NCBI RefSeq assembly: GCF_002954775.1
Contig: NZ_PJME01000008.1
Coordinates: 1 to 64,000 of the forward strand
Source: Streptomyces geranii
GTDB lineage: Bacteria; Actinomycetota; Actinomycetes; Streptomycetales; Streptomycetaceae
Direction: 5' to 3'
DNA: 64,000 nucleotides
Positions 16,364-24,619 of the stretch are shown piece after piece. A program made the position numbers and the translations under genes. The stretch's first letter is position 1. Each line of letters begins with the position of its first letter. Below the pieces are notes generated by a model. That model saw only the letters and a program-made list of their open reading frames with translations, was not told the origin of the DNA and did not search any database.

Positions 16364-17068
16364 GTGACCCGCATCGAAAGCGTGCGTGCCGCAACCGGCT
16401 CGGCCAAGGACAGCGTCCTGCACGCAGCGGACGTGGTGGCGCCCTACGCCGACACGGCCAAGGACAGGGCCACGCAGTACGCACACGAGGCACGCGTACG
16501 GCTTGCGCCCAAGGTGTCCCAGGCCGCGGAACAGGCCCGTGTCCAGTACGGCGCGCATCTCGCGCCGCGCCTGGAGCAGGCCCGTACGCATGTGCCGCCG
16601 AAGGTCGACCATGCCGCCCACGAGGCCGCTGTCCGTACCGCCAGGGCCGCCCGGCAGGCCGCCGACTACACCGCGCCGCGGGTGGAGCGGGCGGTCGCGG
16701 CGGCCGGGCCCGTACGAGAGGAAGCCGCCGCGCGGGGTGCCGCGGCGCTGGCCGCGCTGCGCGGTCAGGTCACCCCGCAGGAGATCCGGAAGCTGACCCG
16801 CAGGCACGAGCGGCGGGCCCGGGCGGGCCGGCTCGTGAAGGGGCTGGCCGTGCTGGGGGTCCTGGCGGGCGGTGCGTTCGCCGCGTGGAAGTGGTGGGAC
16901 AAGCAGGCCAACCCTGACTGGCTGGTCGAGCCGCCCGCCGCGACCGAGGTCCCGGAGACGGGCCGGTTGACGTCGGTGGACGGCACGGTTCCGTCGGTCC
17001 TGGACCCGGAGGTCGAGGCGAAGGAGGCCGAGTCGGAGGCGGCGGAGGGCGACGAGGGCCGTCGCTGA
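16364..17068 (+). CDS. DUF5324 family protein
   Basis: A protein of 234 residues. A long Ala-rich, heptad-like region (about 1-145) with repeated AxxAR patterns suggests extended amphipathic helices. One membrane helix follows (about 158-176, LAVLGVLAGGAFAAWKWW), then an acidic tail. GTG 16364 is supported by GAGGAGGAGG just upstream. I recall this as DUF5324, a Streptomyces family of unknown function; the family name is from memory. Its stop is 20 bp from a pair of parS sites. A role in envelope or nucleoid organisation would be speculation. Confidence 0.8.
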   Translation: MTRIESVRAATGSAKDSVLHAADVVAPYADTAKDRATQYAHEARVRLAPKVSQAAEQARVQYGAHLAPRLEQARTHVPPKVDHAAHEAAVRTARAARQAADYTAPRVERAVAAAGPVREEAAARGAAALAALRGQVTPQEIRKLTRRHERRARAGRLVKGLAVLGVLAGGAFAAWKWWDKQANPDWLVEPPAATEVPETGRLTSVDGTVPSVLDPEVEAKEAESEAAEGDEGRR

Positions 17069-17087
17069 CGGTTGAGGGCGCGGCGAT

Positions 17088-17101
17088 GTTTCACGTGAAA
17101 C
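17088..17101. promoter_or_regulatory. parS site
   Basis: A perfect GTTTCACGTGAAAC palindrome, ParB-binding centromere sequence. It is the left member of a pair separated by 13 bp, with flanks that make the pair an overall inverted repeat. Confidence 0.95.
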
Positions 17102-17114
17102 AGTCCGGAGCTGT

Positions 17115-17128
17115 GTTTCACGTGAAAC
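17115..17128. promoter_or_regulatory. parS site
   Basis: A perfect GTTTCACGTGAAAC, right member of the pair next to the MMPL remnant. GGCGATG on the left and CATCGCC on the right frame the pair symmetrically. Confidence 0.95.
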
Positions 17129-17162
17129 ATCGCCGTCGGCCGTTCGACGGCGGGATCTTCTC

Positions 17163-17844
17163 GACGGGCGGGCAGAGGTCACCGCGTCCGACGAGCGGGC
17201 GGCGATCGACCGGCTGGCGGGCGAGGTGTCGGACAGGCCACAGGTCGCCGGTGTGGTGAACCCGTTCCGGACCGCCGACTCGCTGAGCCAGAGCGGGACG
17301 ACGGCGTTCGCGACGGTCACCTACACGGTGATGGCGGACGAACTCATCGACGCGAGCAAGGCTGCGCTGAGGGCCGCCGTGGAGCGGGCCCGGGACGCCG
17401 GTCCGACCGTCGAGGTCGGGGGTACGGCGCTGGCGAGCCAGCCGTCGGCGGGCGGGGCGGGCGAGGTCATCGGTATCGCCATCGCGGCCGTGGTGGCCGG
17501 GTTCCGGTACAGCACGCAGGTGGTCGTGGCCGCCGCGCTGATCATGATCGCGGTGTTCTCCGGCTTCATCACCGCCGGTGAGTCGATGATCAAGAGGGTC
17601 GGCTTCGGTCTGGCCATCGCCGTGCTGTTTCGACGCGTTCGTCGTCCGGCCGGCCTTCGTACCTGCCGTGCTGGCGCTGGTCGGTGATCGGGTCAGCCGG
17701 CTCCCGGGGTGGCTGGACCGGCTGCTGCCGCATGTGGACGTGGAGGGCGAGAAGCGGGTCCAGCAGCATCCGCCGACGCGGGCGGCGGAGTCCGGCGGCC
17801 CGGCCACGGGCGACAGCGCCGACTCGACGTCGACGCTGGTGTGA
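17163..17844 (+). pseudogene. Decayed MMPL-family (RND-like) membrane transporter
   Basis: Three kinds of damage are visible. The N-terminal about 60 residues (first membrane helix) are missing: homology starts at AEVTASDERAAIDRL. After EVIGIAIAAVV the sequence jumps in frame to AGFRYSTQVVVAAALIMIAVFSGF, a later transmembrane block, removing a large central part. A single extra T near 17628-17630 then shifts the frame; reading the next frame restores DAFVVRPAFVPAVLALVGD and PGWLDRLLPHVDVEGE to a stop at 17844. Intact MMPL proteins are about 700 residues or more. It lies immediately right of a parS pair. It cannot encode a working transporter. Confidence 0.85.
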
Positions 17845-17866
17845 GGCCCGGCCCGGTGTCGCCTCG

Positions 17867-18508
17867 TCAGGAGACGGCCAGCCGGGTGCGTGCGCCGAGG
17901 CTGCCGAGGCCGGTCATGGCCGGGGCGCGCAGCACCCTGCGGAGGGCCGGCGCGGCCACCGCGACCGGGGCAGCGGCCGGGACCGGGGCCGTGACCGGCA
18001 CCGGGATCTCCACCGGCACCAGGACCGGGGCCTGAGCCGGAGCCGGAGCCGAGGCCGTGCTCTTGTTCCGGCCGACGGCGAAGACGAAGACCCGGAGGAC
18101 CAGGAAGCGGCCTATGCCGGCGAGGCCGGAGGCGCTGAGGTAGACGATCTGCTCGGTCAGCATGCCCGGCGAGGACTGGACCAGGTGCAGGACGAACATC
18201 GCGACGCAGGTGACGACGTAGGCGGCGGTGGCCGAGCCGGCCGACTGCCAGTGCTGGCGCCAGCCGGCGCGCTTGCCGGCGCCGAAGGTGAAGCGGGCGT
18301 GGAGTTCGGTGCACAGGATGGTCGAGGCGACCGTGATCAGCGCGTTGGCCAGCGCCCAGGGCATCGCTGCGGCGAGCAGTGCGACGGCGCCGCTGGAGAG
18401 GAGGCCGACGCCACCGCCGCACAGCACGAACCGGGCGAAGGAGGCGAACGGCCCGGGAGCAGCAGCGGCGCCGGTGGTGCTGGGCTTCGACGAGAGCTGC
18501 GACTTCAC
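17867..18508 (-). CDS. GtrA-like family membrane protein
   Basis: A protein of 213 residues with four hydrophobic helices (about 25-130) in the GtrA pattern: FARFVLCGGGVGLLSSG, ALANALITVASTILCTELHARFTFG, and two more with FLVLRVFVF at the end of the last. A long Pro/Ala/Val-rich tail (VPVEIPVPVTAPVPAAAPV) follows, repetitive and probably cytoplasmic. GTG 18508 is supported by CCGGAAGGAAA upstream; a frame opening at 18562 is less likely. GtrA proteins are thought to help translocate lipid-linked sugars. Substrate is unknown. It ends 22 bp from the MMPL remnant, convergent to it. Confidence 0.85.
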   Translation of the reverse strand: MKSQLSSKPSTTGAAAAPGPFASFARFVLCGGGVGLLSSGAVALLAAAMPWALANALITVASTILCTELHARFTFGAGKRAGWRQHWQSAGSATAAYVVTCVAMFVLHLVQSSPGMLTEQIVYLSASGLAGIGRFLVLRVFVFAVGRNKSTASAPAPAQAPVLVPVEIPVPVTAPVPAAAPVAVAAPALRRVLRAPAMTGLGSLGARTRLAVS

Positions 18509-18688
18509 GGCGGTTTCCTTCCGGCGGGGTGGCTGTGGACCTCTGTGGATCACGGGGATCAACTGGGTTCAACGATGCCGTCGCGCGCTCTGGGAAACGA
18601 TGACGTGTACTCCCGAACCGATGGTGTAGCTGGCCCCACCATCGGGGTACCGCTGAGCCCACCCGCCGAGGTGCGCAGCGTCCGCGAA

Positions 18689-18730
18689 AAATGCCCCCTG
18701 AACTGCGTTTCCGCAGTTCAGGGGGCATTT
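18689..18730 (-). terminator. Terminator after tRNA-Ala
   Basis: A perfect 19-bp stem beginning AAATGCCCCCTGAACTGCG with a TTTC loop, immediately downstream of tRNA-Ala on the minus strand and ending in a T run in that direction. Confidence 0.9.
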
Positions 18731-18736
18731 CGGGGG

Positions 18737-18809
18737 TGGAGCCTAGGGGAGTCGAACCCCTGACATCTGCCATGCAAAGACAGCGCTCTACCAACTGAGC
18801 TAAGGCCCC
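18737..18809 (-). tRNA. tRNA-Ala (anticodon TGC)
   Basis: 73 bases. The acceptor stem pairs GGGGCCT with AGGCTCC, the D arm reads AGCTCAGTTGGTAGAGC, the anticodon loop CTTTGCATG has TGC, and the T loop GGTTCGACTCC is canonical. CCA is not encoded. Confidence 0.96.
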
Positions 18810-18951
18810 GAAGGAAGGCGTCCGCCCAGAACTACCCGGAACAACCAGGTCCTGGTGGGTGCCGACGACCAGAGTACCGGGTCATCCCCCGTATCTCGCA
18901 AAAGGATTGGGGGTCCCCGTGAACGACCACTCTCCGTAAGATGCTCGACGT

Positions 18952-18969
18952 GGTTCGCTACAGCGAACC
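18952..18969. promoter_or_regulatory. Inverted repeat, candidate operator of the HTH gene
   Basis: GGTTCGCT and AGCGAACC form a perfect 8-bp inverted repeat with a 2-base centre, 31 bases upstream of the ATG at 19001. Typical placement for autoregulation by the adjacent HTH protein. Confidence 0.5.
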
Positions 18970-19000
18970 GCGGTATTTGGGGAAGCGATGGGGAGACGCA

Positions 19001-19549
19001 ATGGATGCCGCACAGCAGGAAGCAACCGCAAGAGCGCGGGAGCTTCAGCGGAACTGGTACGGGGAGCCGCTGGGGGCGCTCTTCCGTAAGCTCATCGACG
19101 ATCTTGGTCTCAACCAGGCTCGCCTCGCGGGGGTACTGGGGCTGTCCGCGCCGATGCTGTCACAGCTGATGAGCGGCCAGCGGGCCAAGATCGGCAATCC
19201 GGCGGTGGTGCAGCGCGTTCAGTTGCTGCAGGATCTGGCCGGTCAGGTCGCGGACGGCAGCGTCAGCGCGGCCGAGGCGACCGAGCGGATGGACGAGATC
19301 AAGAAGTCGCAGGGGGGTTCGGTGCTCAGCAACACCACGCAGTCCACGACGAGTTCGGGGGCGCCCACGGTCAAGCGGGTGGTCCGCGAGATCCAGTCGC
19401 TGCTGCGCTCGGTGGCCGCCGCGGGGGACATCATCGACGCGGCGGACACTCTCGCCCCGAGCCACCCGGAACTGGCAGAGTTCCTCCGGGTGTACGGCGC
19501 GGGCCGCACCTCCGACGCCGTGACGCACTACCAGTCCCACCAGAACTGA
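19001..19549 (+). CDS. Helix-turn-helix DNA-binding protein
   Basis: A protein of 182 residues. An XRE-like HTH lies at about residues 28-60 (LIDDLGLNQARLAGVLGLSAPMLSQLMSG split over two helices), with recognition helix SAPMLSQLMSGQRAKI. The C-terminal part (about 125-170) is helical, REIQSLLRSVAAAGDIIDAAD, and may dimerise or sense a ligand. ATG 19001 follows GGGGAGA; an in-frame ATG at 18941 would place a perfect inverted repeat inside the gene, so the shorter start is preferred. Transcriptional regulator of unknown target, probably autoregulated. Confidence 0.82.
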   Translation: MDAAQQEATARARELQRNWYGEPLGALFRKLIDDLGLNQARLAGVLGLSAPMLSQLMSGQRAKIGNPAVVQRVQLLQDLAGQVADGSVSAAEATERMDEIKKSQGGSVLSNTTQSTTSSGAPTVKRVVREIQSLLRSVAAAGDIIDAADTLAPSHPELAEFLRVYGAGRTSDAVTHYQSHQN

Positions 19550-19557
19550 GCCGCCGG

Positions 19558-19589
19558 CCCGGCCGCCGACCGGGGGTTCGGCGGCCGGG
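19558..19589 (+). terminator. Terminator after the HTH gene
   Basis: CCCGGCCGCCGA and TCGGCGGCCGGG form a perfect 12-bp stem with an 8-base loop, starting 9 bases after the stop. Confidence 0.8.
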
Positions 19590-19815
19590 CTCCGGCTCAG
19601 GAGCGGCAACGGCGGGGCGGGCGTTCAGGGGACGGGCGTACCGAGGACGGACAGGCAGGAAGACGGACGCGGAAGTTGGGCGGGGAAACAGGTATGGAGA
19701 CAGGTTCTGGGCGGGCGGGGTGACAGCGGGCTCCGGCGCCGGGTAGAAGGGGCCGTACCACCCGCCGGTCCGCAGCCGACCGAGCGGGGATCCGAAGGGG
19801 GATCGACGCAGAGCC

Positions 19816-21762
19816 ATGGGTGAGGTCTTCGCCGGCCGGTACGAACTGGCCGACCCGATCGGGCGTGGGGGAGTCGGCGCCGTCTGGCGTGCCTGGGACC
19901 ACCGTCGCCGCCGGTATGTGGCCGCCAAGGTGCTCCAGCAGAGCGACGCCCACTCGCTGCTGCGCTTCGTGCGCGAACAGGCGCTGCGGATCGACCACCC
20001 GCATGTGCTCGCCCCGGCCAGCTGGGCCGCCGACGACGACAAGGTCCTGTTCACGATGGACCTGGTCGCGGGCGGCTCGCTCGTCCATCTGATCGCGGAC
20101 TACGGCCCGCTGCCGCCCGCGTTCGTCTGCACCCTCCTCGACCAGCTCCTGTCGGGCCTCGCCGCCGTGCACGCGGAGGGCGTCGTCCACCGTGACATCA
20201 AGCCCGCCAACGTGCTCCTCGAAGCGACCGGCACGGGCCGCCCGCGGCTGCGGCTGTCCGACTTCGGCATCTCGATGCGGCTGGGCGAGCCCCGGCTGAC
20301 GGAGACCGACTACGTGGTGGGCACGCCGGGTTACTTCGCGCCCGAGCAAATGCTGGGCGCGGACCCGGACTTCCCCTCCGACCTGTTCGCCGTCGGCCTG
20401 GTCGCGCTCTATCTCCTGGAGGGCGCCAAGCCGGACTCCAAGGCCCTCATCGAGTACTTCGCGGAGCACGGCACGCCCAGTGCCCCGCAGGGCATACCCG
20501 AGCCGCTCTGGCAGGTCGTGGCCACGCTGCTGCAACCGGACCCGCAGGCACGCTTCCGCACCGCCACGGGCGCCCGCAAGGCCCTCGGCCAGGCCGCCGA
20601 GCTACTGCCCGAGCCGGGCCCCGACGACGAGTTGATCGAGATCTTCGACCAACTCGGCCCGCTCCCAAGGGGTTTCGCCCCGGCGGGCCCCCTCAAGCCG
20701 TCCCCGGGCGTGACCGCGAACGGCGCGCGTACGGGAGCGGCGGCGGGCGGCAACACAGCGGGCGGGCAGGCGACGGGCACCGGGCACGGCGGCGAGTACG
20801 GCGACGCGGACTCGGACGGCCCGCACACCGGCCCGGGGGCGGCCCGCCCGTACGACCCGTACCGCGAACCGCACCCGGACGGCACACCCACCGGCCCGGC
20901 GACGGGCGGCACGCACACGGGCCCGGGGCTCAGACCACCCCGGGGCCCGATCCCGGCCCACGTCCCCCTGCAGACACCGGCGCCGGGCACACTCCCCTCG
21001 CTGCCCGGACCGGGTACCGGCGGCATACCGGCCATGCCGGCCAGGCCTGCCGAGGACCCCACGCCCACCGGCTCCGGTCCCGGCCACCCCTGGCCGCCCG
21101 CCGCCTCCGGCGCCACCCCGGCGTGGCCCGGCAGCGACCCCGTACCACCGTCCCGGCCACCGGCCCCGAACGGCACCGAGGCTCCCGGCGGACCCCACCA
21201 GGCCCACCCCGCCCAGCTCACGCACCCCGCGCACCTTGGCCACCCCGGTCACCTCGCGCAGCGCAACGGCGTCCCTCCCCACCCGGACGTCACCCCACCG
21301 CGCCCCGCTCACCCACCTTCCACAGCGCCCTCGGGCTCCTCGCCCACGCCGCCGGCCCCCATCCCCCCGCAGCCCTCCGCGCGGCCACCCCAGCCGTCCA
21401 CCATGTCGGACACGGGCAGCTTCCACCTGCCCCCGCCGCAGCCGACGGCCTCCGCCACTCCCCCCTCGGCGGCGGCCCACGTACACCCGCACTTCGACAC
21501 CCCGCACGCGCACGGGGCCACCACCCGGACCCAGACCGCGACGGTTCCCCCCGCTCCGACGCCGCGTCAGGACACGTACGCCTCCACCCCTTCGTACGTC
21601 GACCCGCTCCCGCAAGTTCCCGACACGCCGCAGGCCGTTCCGCAGCGCCGTGGCCGACGTCGTCAGCGTCGTCCCGGGCCGCCCGCGAAGGTGGCGATAC
21701 CGGTGCTTTTCCTGGCGCTGACCTGCTACGCGGTCGGTTTCTGGGCCCTGTTCCGCATCTGA
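19816..21762 (+). CDS. Serine/threonine protein kinase with Pro-rich linker and C-terminal membrane helix
   Basis: A protein of 648 residues. The kinase domain (about 8-260) has GRGGVGAVW, AAKVL lysine, catalytic HRDIKPANVLL, DFGISM and the APEQ motif. About residues 290-615 are a low-complexity Pro/Gly/Thr/His linker with repeated HPAH- and GP-rich runs. It ends with VAIPVLFLALTCYAVGFWALF, a membrane helix only a few residues from the C-terminus, so there is essentially no extracellular sensor. That differs from PknB. Substrate is unknown. It is convergent with the secreted-protein gene at 21860. The start has only weak ribosome-site support. Confidence 0.87.
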   Translation: MGEVFAGRYELADPIGRGGVGAVWRAWDHRRRRYVAAKVLQQSDAHSLLRFVREQALRIDHPHVLAPASWAADDDKVLFTMDLVAGGSLVHLIADYGPLPPAFVCTLLDQLLSGLAAVHAEGVVHRDIKPANVLLEATGTGRPRLRLSDFGISMRLGEPRLTETDYVVGTPGYFAPEQMLGADPDFPSDLFAVGLVALYLLEGAKPDSKALIEYFAEHGTPSAPQGIPEPLWQVVATLLQPDPQARFRTATGARKALGQAAELLPEPGPDDELIEIFDQLGPLPRGFAPAGPLKPSPGVTANGARTGAAAGGNTAGGQATGTGHGGEYGDADSDGPHTGPGAARPYDPYREPHPDGTPTGPATGGTHTGPGLRPPRGPIPAHVPLQTPAPGTLPSLPGPGTGGIPAMPARPAEDPTPTGSGPGHPWPPAASGATPAWPGSDPVPPSRPPAPNGTEAPGGPHQAHPAQLTHPAHLGHPGHLAQRNGVPPHPDVTPPRPAHPPSTAPSGSSPTPPAPIPPQPSARPPQPSTMSDTGSFHLPPPQPTASATPPSAAAHVHPHFDTPHAHGATTRTQTATVPPAPTPRQDTYASTPSYVDPLPQVPDTPQAVPQRRGRRRQRRPGPPAKVAIPVLFLALTCYAVGFWALFRI

Positions 21763-21859
21763 GAACGCGGAACCGCAGGGTCACGGGACCGCAGGCCGTA
21801 CGACCACGGCCGCACACACCGGCGCGATCACCCGATCGCCCGGCTAGACGAGTGCGCGA

Positions 21860-23218
21860 CTACGCGCGACCTGCCCGCCGCCGGGCGACCAGCGTCCACA
21901 GCCCGAGCCCCAGCACCAGCGCGCTCCCCGCCCCGATGCCGCTCGCCGCGACCACTCGCATCACGGCGTCACCGCCCCCGTCGCCGTCGCCGCTCGCCGC
22001 GGTGCTCTCGTCGGCTCCGGTGTCGCCCGTCACGCCGCCCGACGTCCACCCCTCGGCCGCTTCCCGGTCCGCCTCCGTGACCGCGAAGGTGCCCCGGGGC
22101 ACGGACTGGCCCACATACGCGGGCGCGTCCTGCACGGTGCCGCTCACCTGCACGCGCAGGGTCAGTCCGTACGGTCCCGCGCCGAATCGTTCCGTCATCT
22201 CGTCTCCGAGATGGACGACGAGGTAGTACGAGCCGGCGAACCGCATCCCGCGCATCCGGTCGCCGGTGCCGAAGCGGTTGGCGTACTCGACCGGGGGCAG
22301 CGGGTCGAGGGCGGCGGAGGCCTGGTCGCCGTCGTAGCTGAGGCCCTCGTCGTCGACGTACCCGCGCGCGGGGTTGTAGAGCGACATGACGAGCGCGTTG
22401 CCGAGGAACTCGCCGTCGCCGGTGGAGCTGCCCAGTTCGACCACGGCGTGCAGTTGCTGCCCCCAGTCGACCGGGACCCGGTAGAACAGCGTCCGGCCGG
22501 GCGTGATCTCGTCCCGCCAGACTCCCTGCCCCACCGCGGTGGCCGTGGCGAAGCCGGGGCCGCCCGCGCGCGTGACGGCGTCTCCGGCGAGGGGGTCGGG
22601 CGTGGCGGAGTCCCAGGCGCCGGGGGACTCGGGCGCGGTCGTGGCGCCCTCGCCGACGAGGCCGGGCTCCGACACGTAGGTCAGTTCCAGGTCCCAGTCG
22701 TCCGCGGAGGAGCCCGCGGAGTCGATGCGGTCGACGACGACGTAGTACGTGCCCGCGCTGCGGCAGGCCGTCGTCGCGCCGTCGGTCGTGCGCGAGGCCC
22801 AGGCGGCGACCGGATGCGGGCTGCGGGAGGCCCCGAAGCGGGTGCTGTCGTAGGAGCAGGACCGGGCGTCGGCGTCCTGCACGGACACCTTGACGCCGTC
22901 GGAGGAGGACACGGTCGTGCCCTGGCGAGGGACGGCGGTGGCGGAGACGTACGCGTTCGAGGTGGCGTCGAGGTCGAGGCGGTAGTAGAGCCTGCCGTTG
23001 ACCGGGAGGGTGCTCCGGTAGGTTCCGCCGGCCTCCAGCCGTACGGCGTCGGTGGTGCTCTCGGCGCCTTCGACGGCCTGCGCGTCCGCGGCGAAGCCGT
23101 AGGCGTACGGATCCGGCGCGGCGACCGCCGCGGAGCCGGCCCCCGGCCCCGTGCCCGCTGCCGCCAGCGCGCACAGCACCGCCGTCACGACCGCGCCCCG
23201 TACCGTGCGCCGCCCCAT
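21860..23218 (-). CDS. Secreted, C-terminally membrane-anchored protein of unknown function
   Basis: A protein of 452 residues. A signal peptide (MGRRTVRGAVVTAVLCALAA, then AVAAPDPYAYG) precedes two repeated beta-rich modules: about 60-190 (RSTLPVNGRLYYRLDLDAT) and about 225-370 (DEITPGRTLFYRVPVDWGQ). Each resembles bacterial pre-peptidase C-terminal type domains. A Gly/Ser/Asp spacer and a hydrophobic helix (ASGIGAGSALVLGLGLW) ending in a basic VARRRAGRA tail follow. No LAxTG motif precedes the helix, so it looks membrane-anchored rather than sortase-linked. ATG 23218 or GTG 23221 are equally good starts. It is convergent with the kinase gene at 19816. I do not recognise a function. Confidence 0.72.
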   Translation of the reverse strand: MGRRTVRGAVVTAVLCALAAAGTGPGAGSAAVAAPDPYAYGFAADAQAVEGAESTTDAVRLEAGGTYRSTLPVNGRLYYRLDLDATSNAYVSATAVPRQGTTVSSSDGVKVSVQDADARSCSYDSTRFGASRSPHPVAAWASRTTDGATTACRSAGTYYVVVDRIDSAGSSADDWDLELTYVSEPGLVGEGATTAPESPGAWDSATPDPLAGDAVTRAGGPGFATATAVGQGVWRDEITPGRTLFYRVPVDWGQQLHAVVELGSSTGDGEFLGNALVMSLYNPARGYVDDEGLSYDGDQASAALDPLPPVEYANRFGTGDRMRGMRFAGSYYLVVHLGDEMTERFGAGPYGLTLRVQVSGTVQDAPAYVGQSVPRGTFAVTEADREAAEGWTSGGVTGDTGADESTAASGDGDGGGDAVMRVVAASGIGAGSALVLGLGLWTLVARRRAGRA

Positions 23219-23443
23219 CACGCGCCCCCCTAGTCCCGTTCGCCGCCCGAACGTCCGCCGGGCCCGTCCCTGCCCGGGCACCGTTTCTGCCCGGGCCGTC
23301 GCTCATCCTGCCCCGCCGTCCGCCCCACCACCCACGCAATTCGCACGACTGCCCGAAACGGCTGCCCTAAGGAGGCTTGAATTTGCCCAAGCAACCATTT
23401 CATTAACGACGGCGAACTGTCCGTCAGCTCCGGAGAACACAAA

Positions 23444-23469
23444 ACCCCGACCGCGTCGGCGGCCGGGGT
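23444..23469 (-). terminator. Terminator after the DLW-39 gene
   Basis: ACCCCGACCG pairs with CGGCCGGGGT (one mismatch) around a 6-base loop, followed on the minus strand by TTTTG. It lies 24 bases past the DLW-39 stop. Confidence 0.7.
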
Positions 23470-23493
23470 CTGTTCACAGACTGCTGTCGATAC

Positions 23494-23622
23494 TCAGGAA
23501 CCCGTGGGCACGGAGTCGGTCGCCTCCGTCCACAGGTCCTGCTCGGCGCGATCCGCCTGGATCTGGCGGTACACGAGGAGCCCGCCGATGGCGGCCAGTG
23601 CGACCAGGAGAAGCTTCTTCAC
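23494..23622 (-). CDS. DLW-39 family microprotein, 42 aa
   Basis: GTG 23622 after a GAGG ribosome site opens a 42-residue protein: a hydrophobic N-terminal helix KKLLLVALAAIGGLLVYRQ, then a polar segment containing the Asp-Leu-Trp triplet in EQDLWTEATD. The DLW motif and size match the DLW-39 family of actinobacteria, typically found near gyrA and the origin; that family recall is from memory. One membrane segment with a short cytoplasmic or periplasmic tail is predicted. Function is unknown. A terminator follows directly, so it is probably monocistronic. Confidence 0.8.
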   Translation of the reverse strand: MKKLLLVALAAIGGLLVYRQIQADRAEQDLWTEATDSVPTGS

Positions 23623-23939
23623 CGTGCGACCTCGTCTTTCCTTGACGTAGGGGACCTCTGGCGCCCGACTATACCCTCCGGCCGAGACCGATCGGTTACC
23701 TACGCGGGCCGCCAACTCCCGCCCGGCGCACCGCAGTAGAAGCGGACGAGACCGCTCCGATCGGAAGGTGATCACACCTCCACGCACGGTGACCATTTGC
23801 GGACATTGCCCCCCTTGCGTCCATCCGAGTGGTGTTCATCAGAAGATCGACGCGCCACGGTCGCAGGTCCACCACTTCCGGTCCGCCATACACATCATGA
23901 GGAAAGTACGCAAATCGCCCAACCCGAAAGTGAGGGGCC
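23623..23939. other. Divergent intergenic region
   Basis: 317 bp between the DLW-39 gene (-) and the small secreted-protein gene (+). Open frames across it have no ribosome site or family features. No repeat or clear promoter could be fixed by eye. Confidence 0.5.
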
Positions 23940-24278
23940 ATGGCCCAGAACAAGGTCTTGAAGCTGTGGACCGCCGTCGTCACCGCCTTCCTGGCGCTGT
24001 GCACGACGCTCGGCCTGATCACGACGACCGCCACCGCGGCCGTAGCCGACAGCCACCCGGCCCGCAACTGCGCCACCGCACCCGCGGCGCCTCTCGCGAC
24101 AGCCGCCTGGGACTGGTCCTACGCCCGCTCCCTGCCCCCCACGATGAAGCAGCGCATCCGGGCCGAGGCCCACGGCTCCTCCCCGAGCTGCCGCCACCAC
24201 TCGCCCGCGGACACGGAGGCGGACACGGAGCAGGAGACCGCCACGGACGCGGAGACGGCGCCCCAGCCCCTCTCCTGA
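23940..24278 (+). CDS. Small secreted protein, DUF6344-like
   Basis: A protein of 112 residues starting MAQNKVLKLWTAVVTAFLAL, a classical signal peptide with a likely cleavage near TATAAVADSH. The mature part has two Cys residues (RNCATAP and PSCRHH) that could form a disulphide, a WDWSYARSLPPTMKQRIRAE motif, and an acidic Thr/Glu-rich tail. ATG 23940 follows GTGAGGGG. The sequence resembles what I recall as DUF6344 from Streptomyces. Function is unknown. It is the last protein gene before tRNA-Ile, which is on the other strand. Confidence 0.72.
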   Translation: MAQNKVLKLWTAVVTAFLALCTTLGLITTTATAAVADSHPARNCATAPAAPLATAAWDWSYARSLPPTMKQRIRAEAHGSSPSCRHHSPADTEADTEQETATDAETAPQPLS

Positions 24279-24384
24279 CCGGTCCGGCACGATCCCGCAC
24301 CCGAACCTGCCCCTCCCCATGTAGCGGCGAACTTGCGTACGAAGCCACACGGAAGCACCAGGAGACAGGCACCAGGACAAACGA

Positions 24385-24416
24385 AAGACCCCCAACCATG
24401 ACTGGCTGGAGGTCTT
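24385..24416 (-). terminator. Terminator after tRNA-Ile
   Basis: Arms AAGACCCCCAACCA and TGGCTGGAGGTCTT pair with two wobble or mismatch positions around a TGAC loop, 8 bases downstream of tRNA-Ile on the minus strand, followed by a T run. Confidence 0.75.
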
Positions 24417-24423
24417 CTGACTG

Positions 24424-24497
24424 TGGGGCTAACAGGATTTGAACCTGTGGCCTCATCCTTATCAGGGATGCGCTCTAACCAACTGAGCTATAGCCCC
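24424..24497 (-). tRNA. tRNA-Ile (anticodon GAT)
   Basis: 74 bases. The acceptor stem GGGGCTA pairs with TAGCCCC, the D arm reads AGCTCAGTTGGTTAGAGC, the anticodon loop CTGATAA gives GAT, and the T loop GGTTCAAATCC is canonical. CCA is not encoded. It lies downstream of gyrA and DUF3566 on the same strand. Confidence 0.96.
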
Positions 24498-24619
24498 GCC
24501 GCGCTCTGCGGTGTATGTCCCGCGCGCTGACCTCTGAAGATTAGCGCACGACGCGGCCAGTCCCAAAATCGATAGCCGAGCCAGGTTTGAGGCCGTACTT
24601 CAGCCGCTCGCTCGACCGG

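Larger units (their letters stand above)
18509..19000. other. Intergenic stretch holding tRNA-Ala and an HTH-gene operator
   Basis: Apart from the tRNA-Ala gene, its terminator hairpin and the inverted repeat at 18952, no coding region is supported. 18509-18688 shows no clear signal. Confidence 0.6.

Noticed and set aside
18770-18780. Reading the tRNA at 18737 as tRNA-Cys from the GCA on the + strand
   Set aside because: The gene is on the minus strand, where the anticodon reads TGC with Ala-type acceptor identity.
23768-24442. 224-codon + strand frame over the small secreted protein and tRNA-Ile
   Set aside because: It crosses a tRNA gene and another well-supported frame; Arg/Pro/His-rich shadow.
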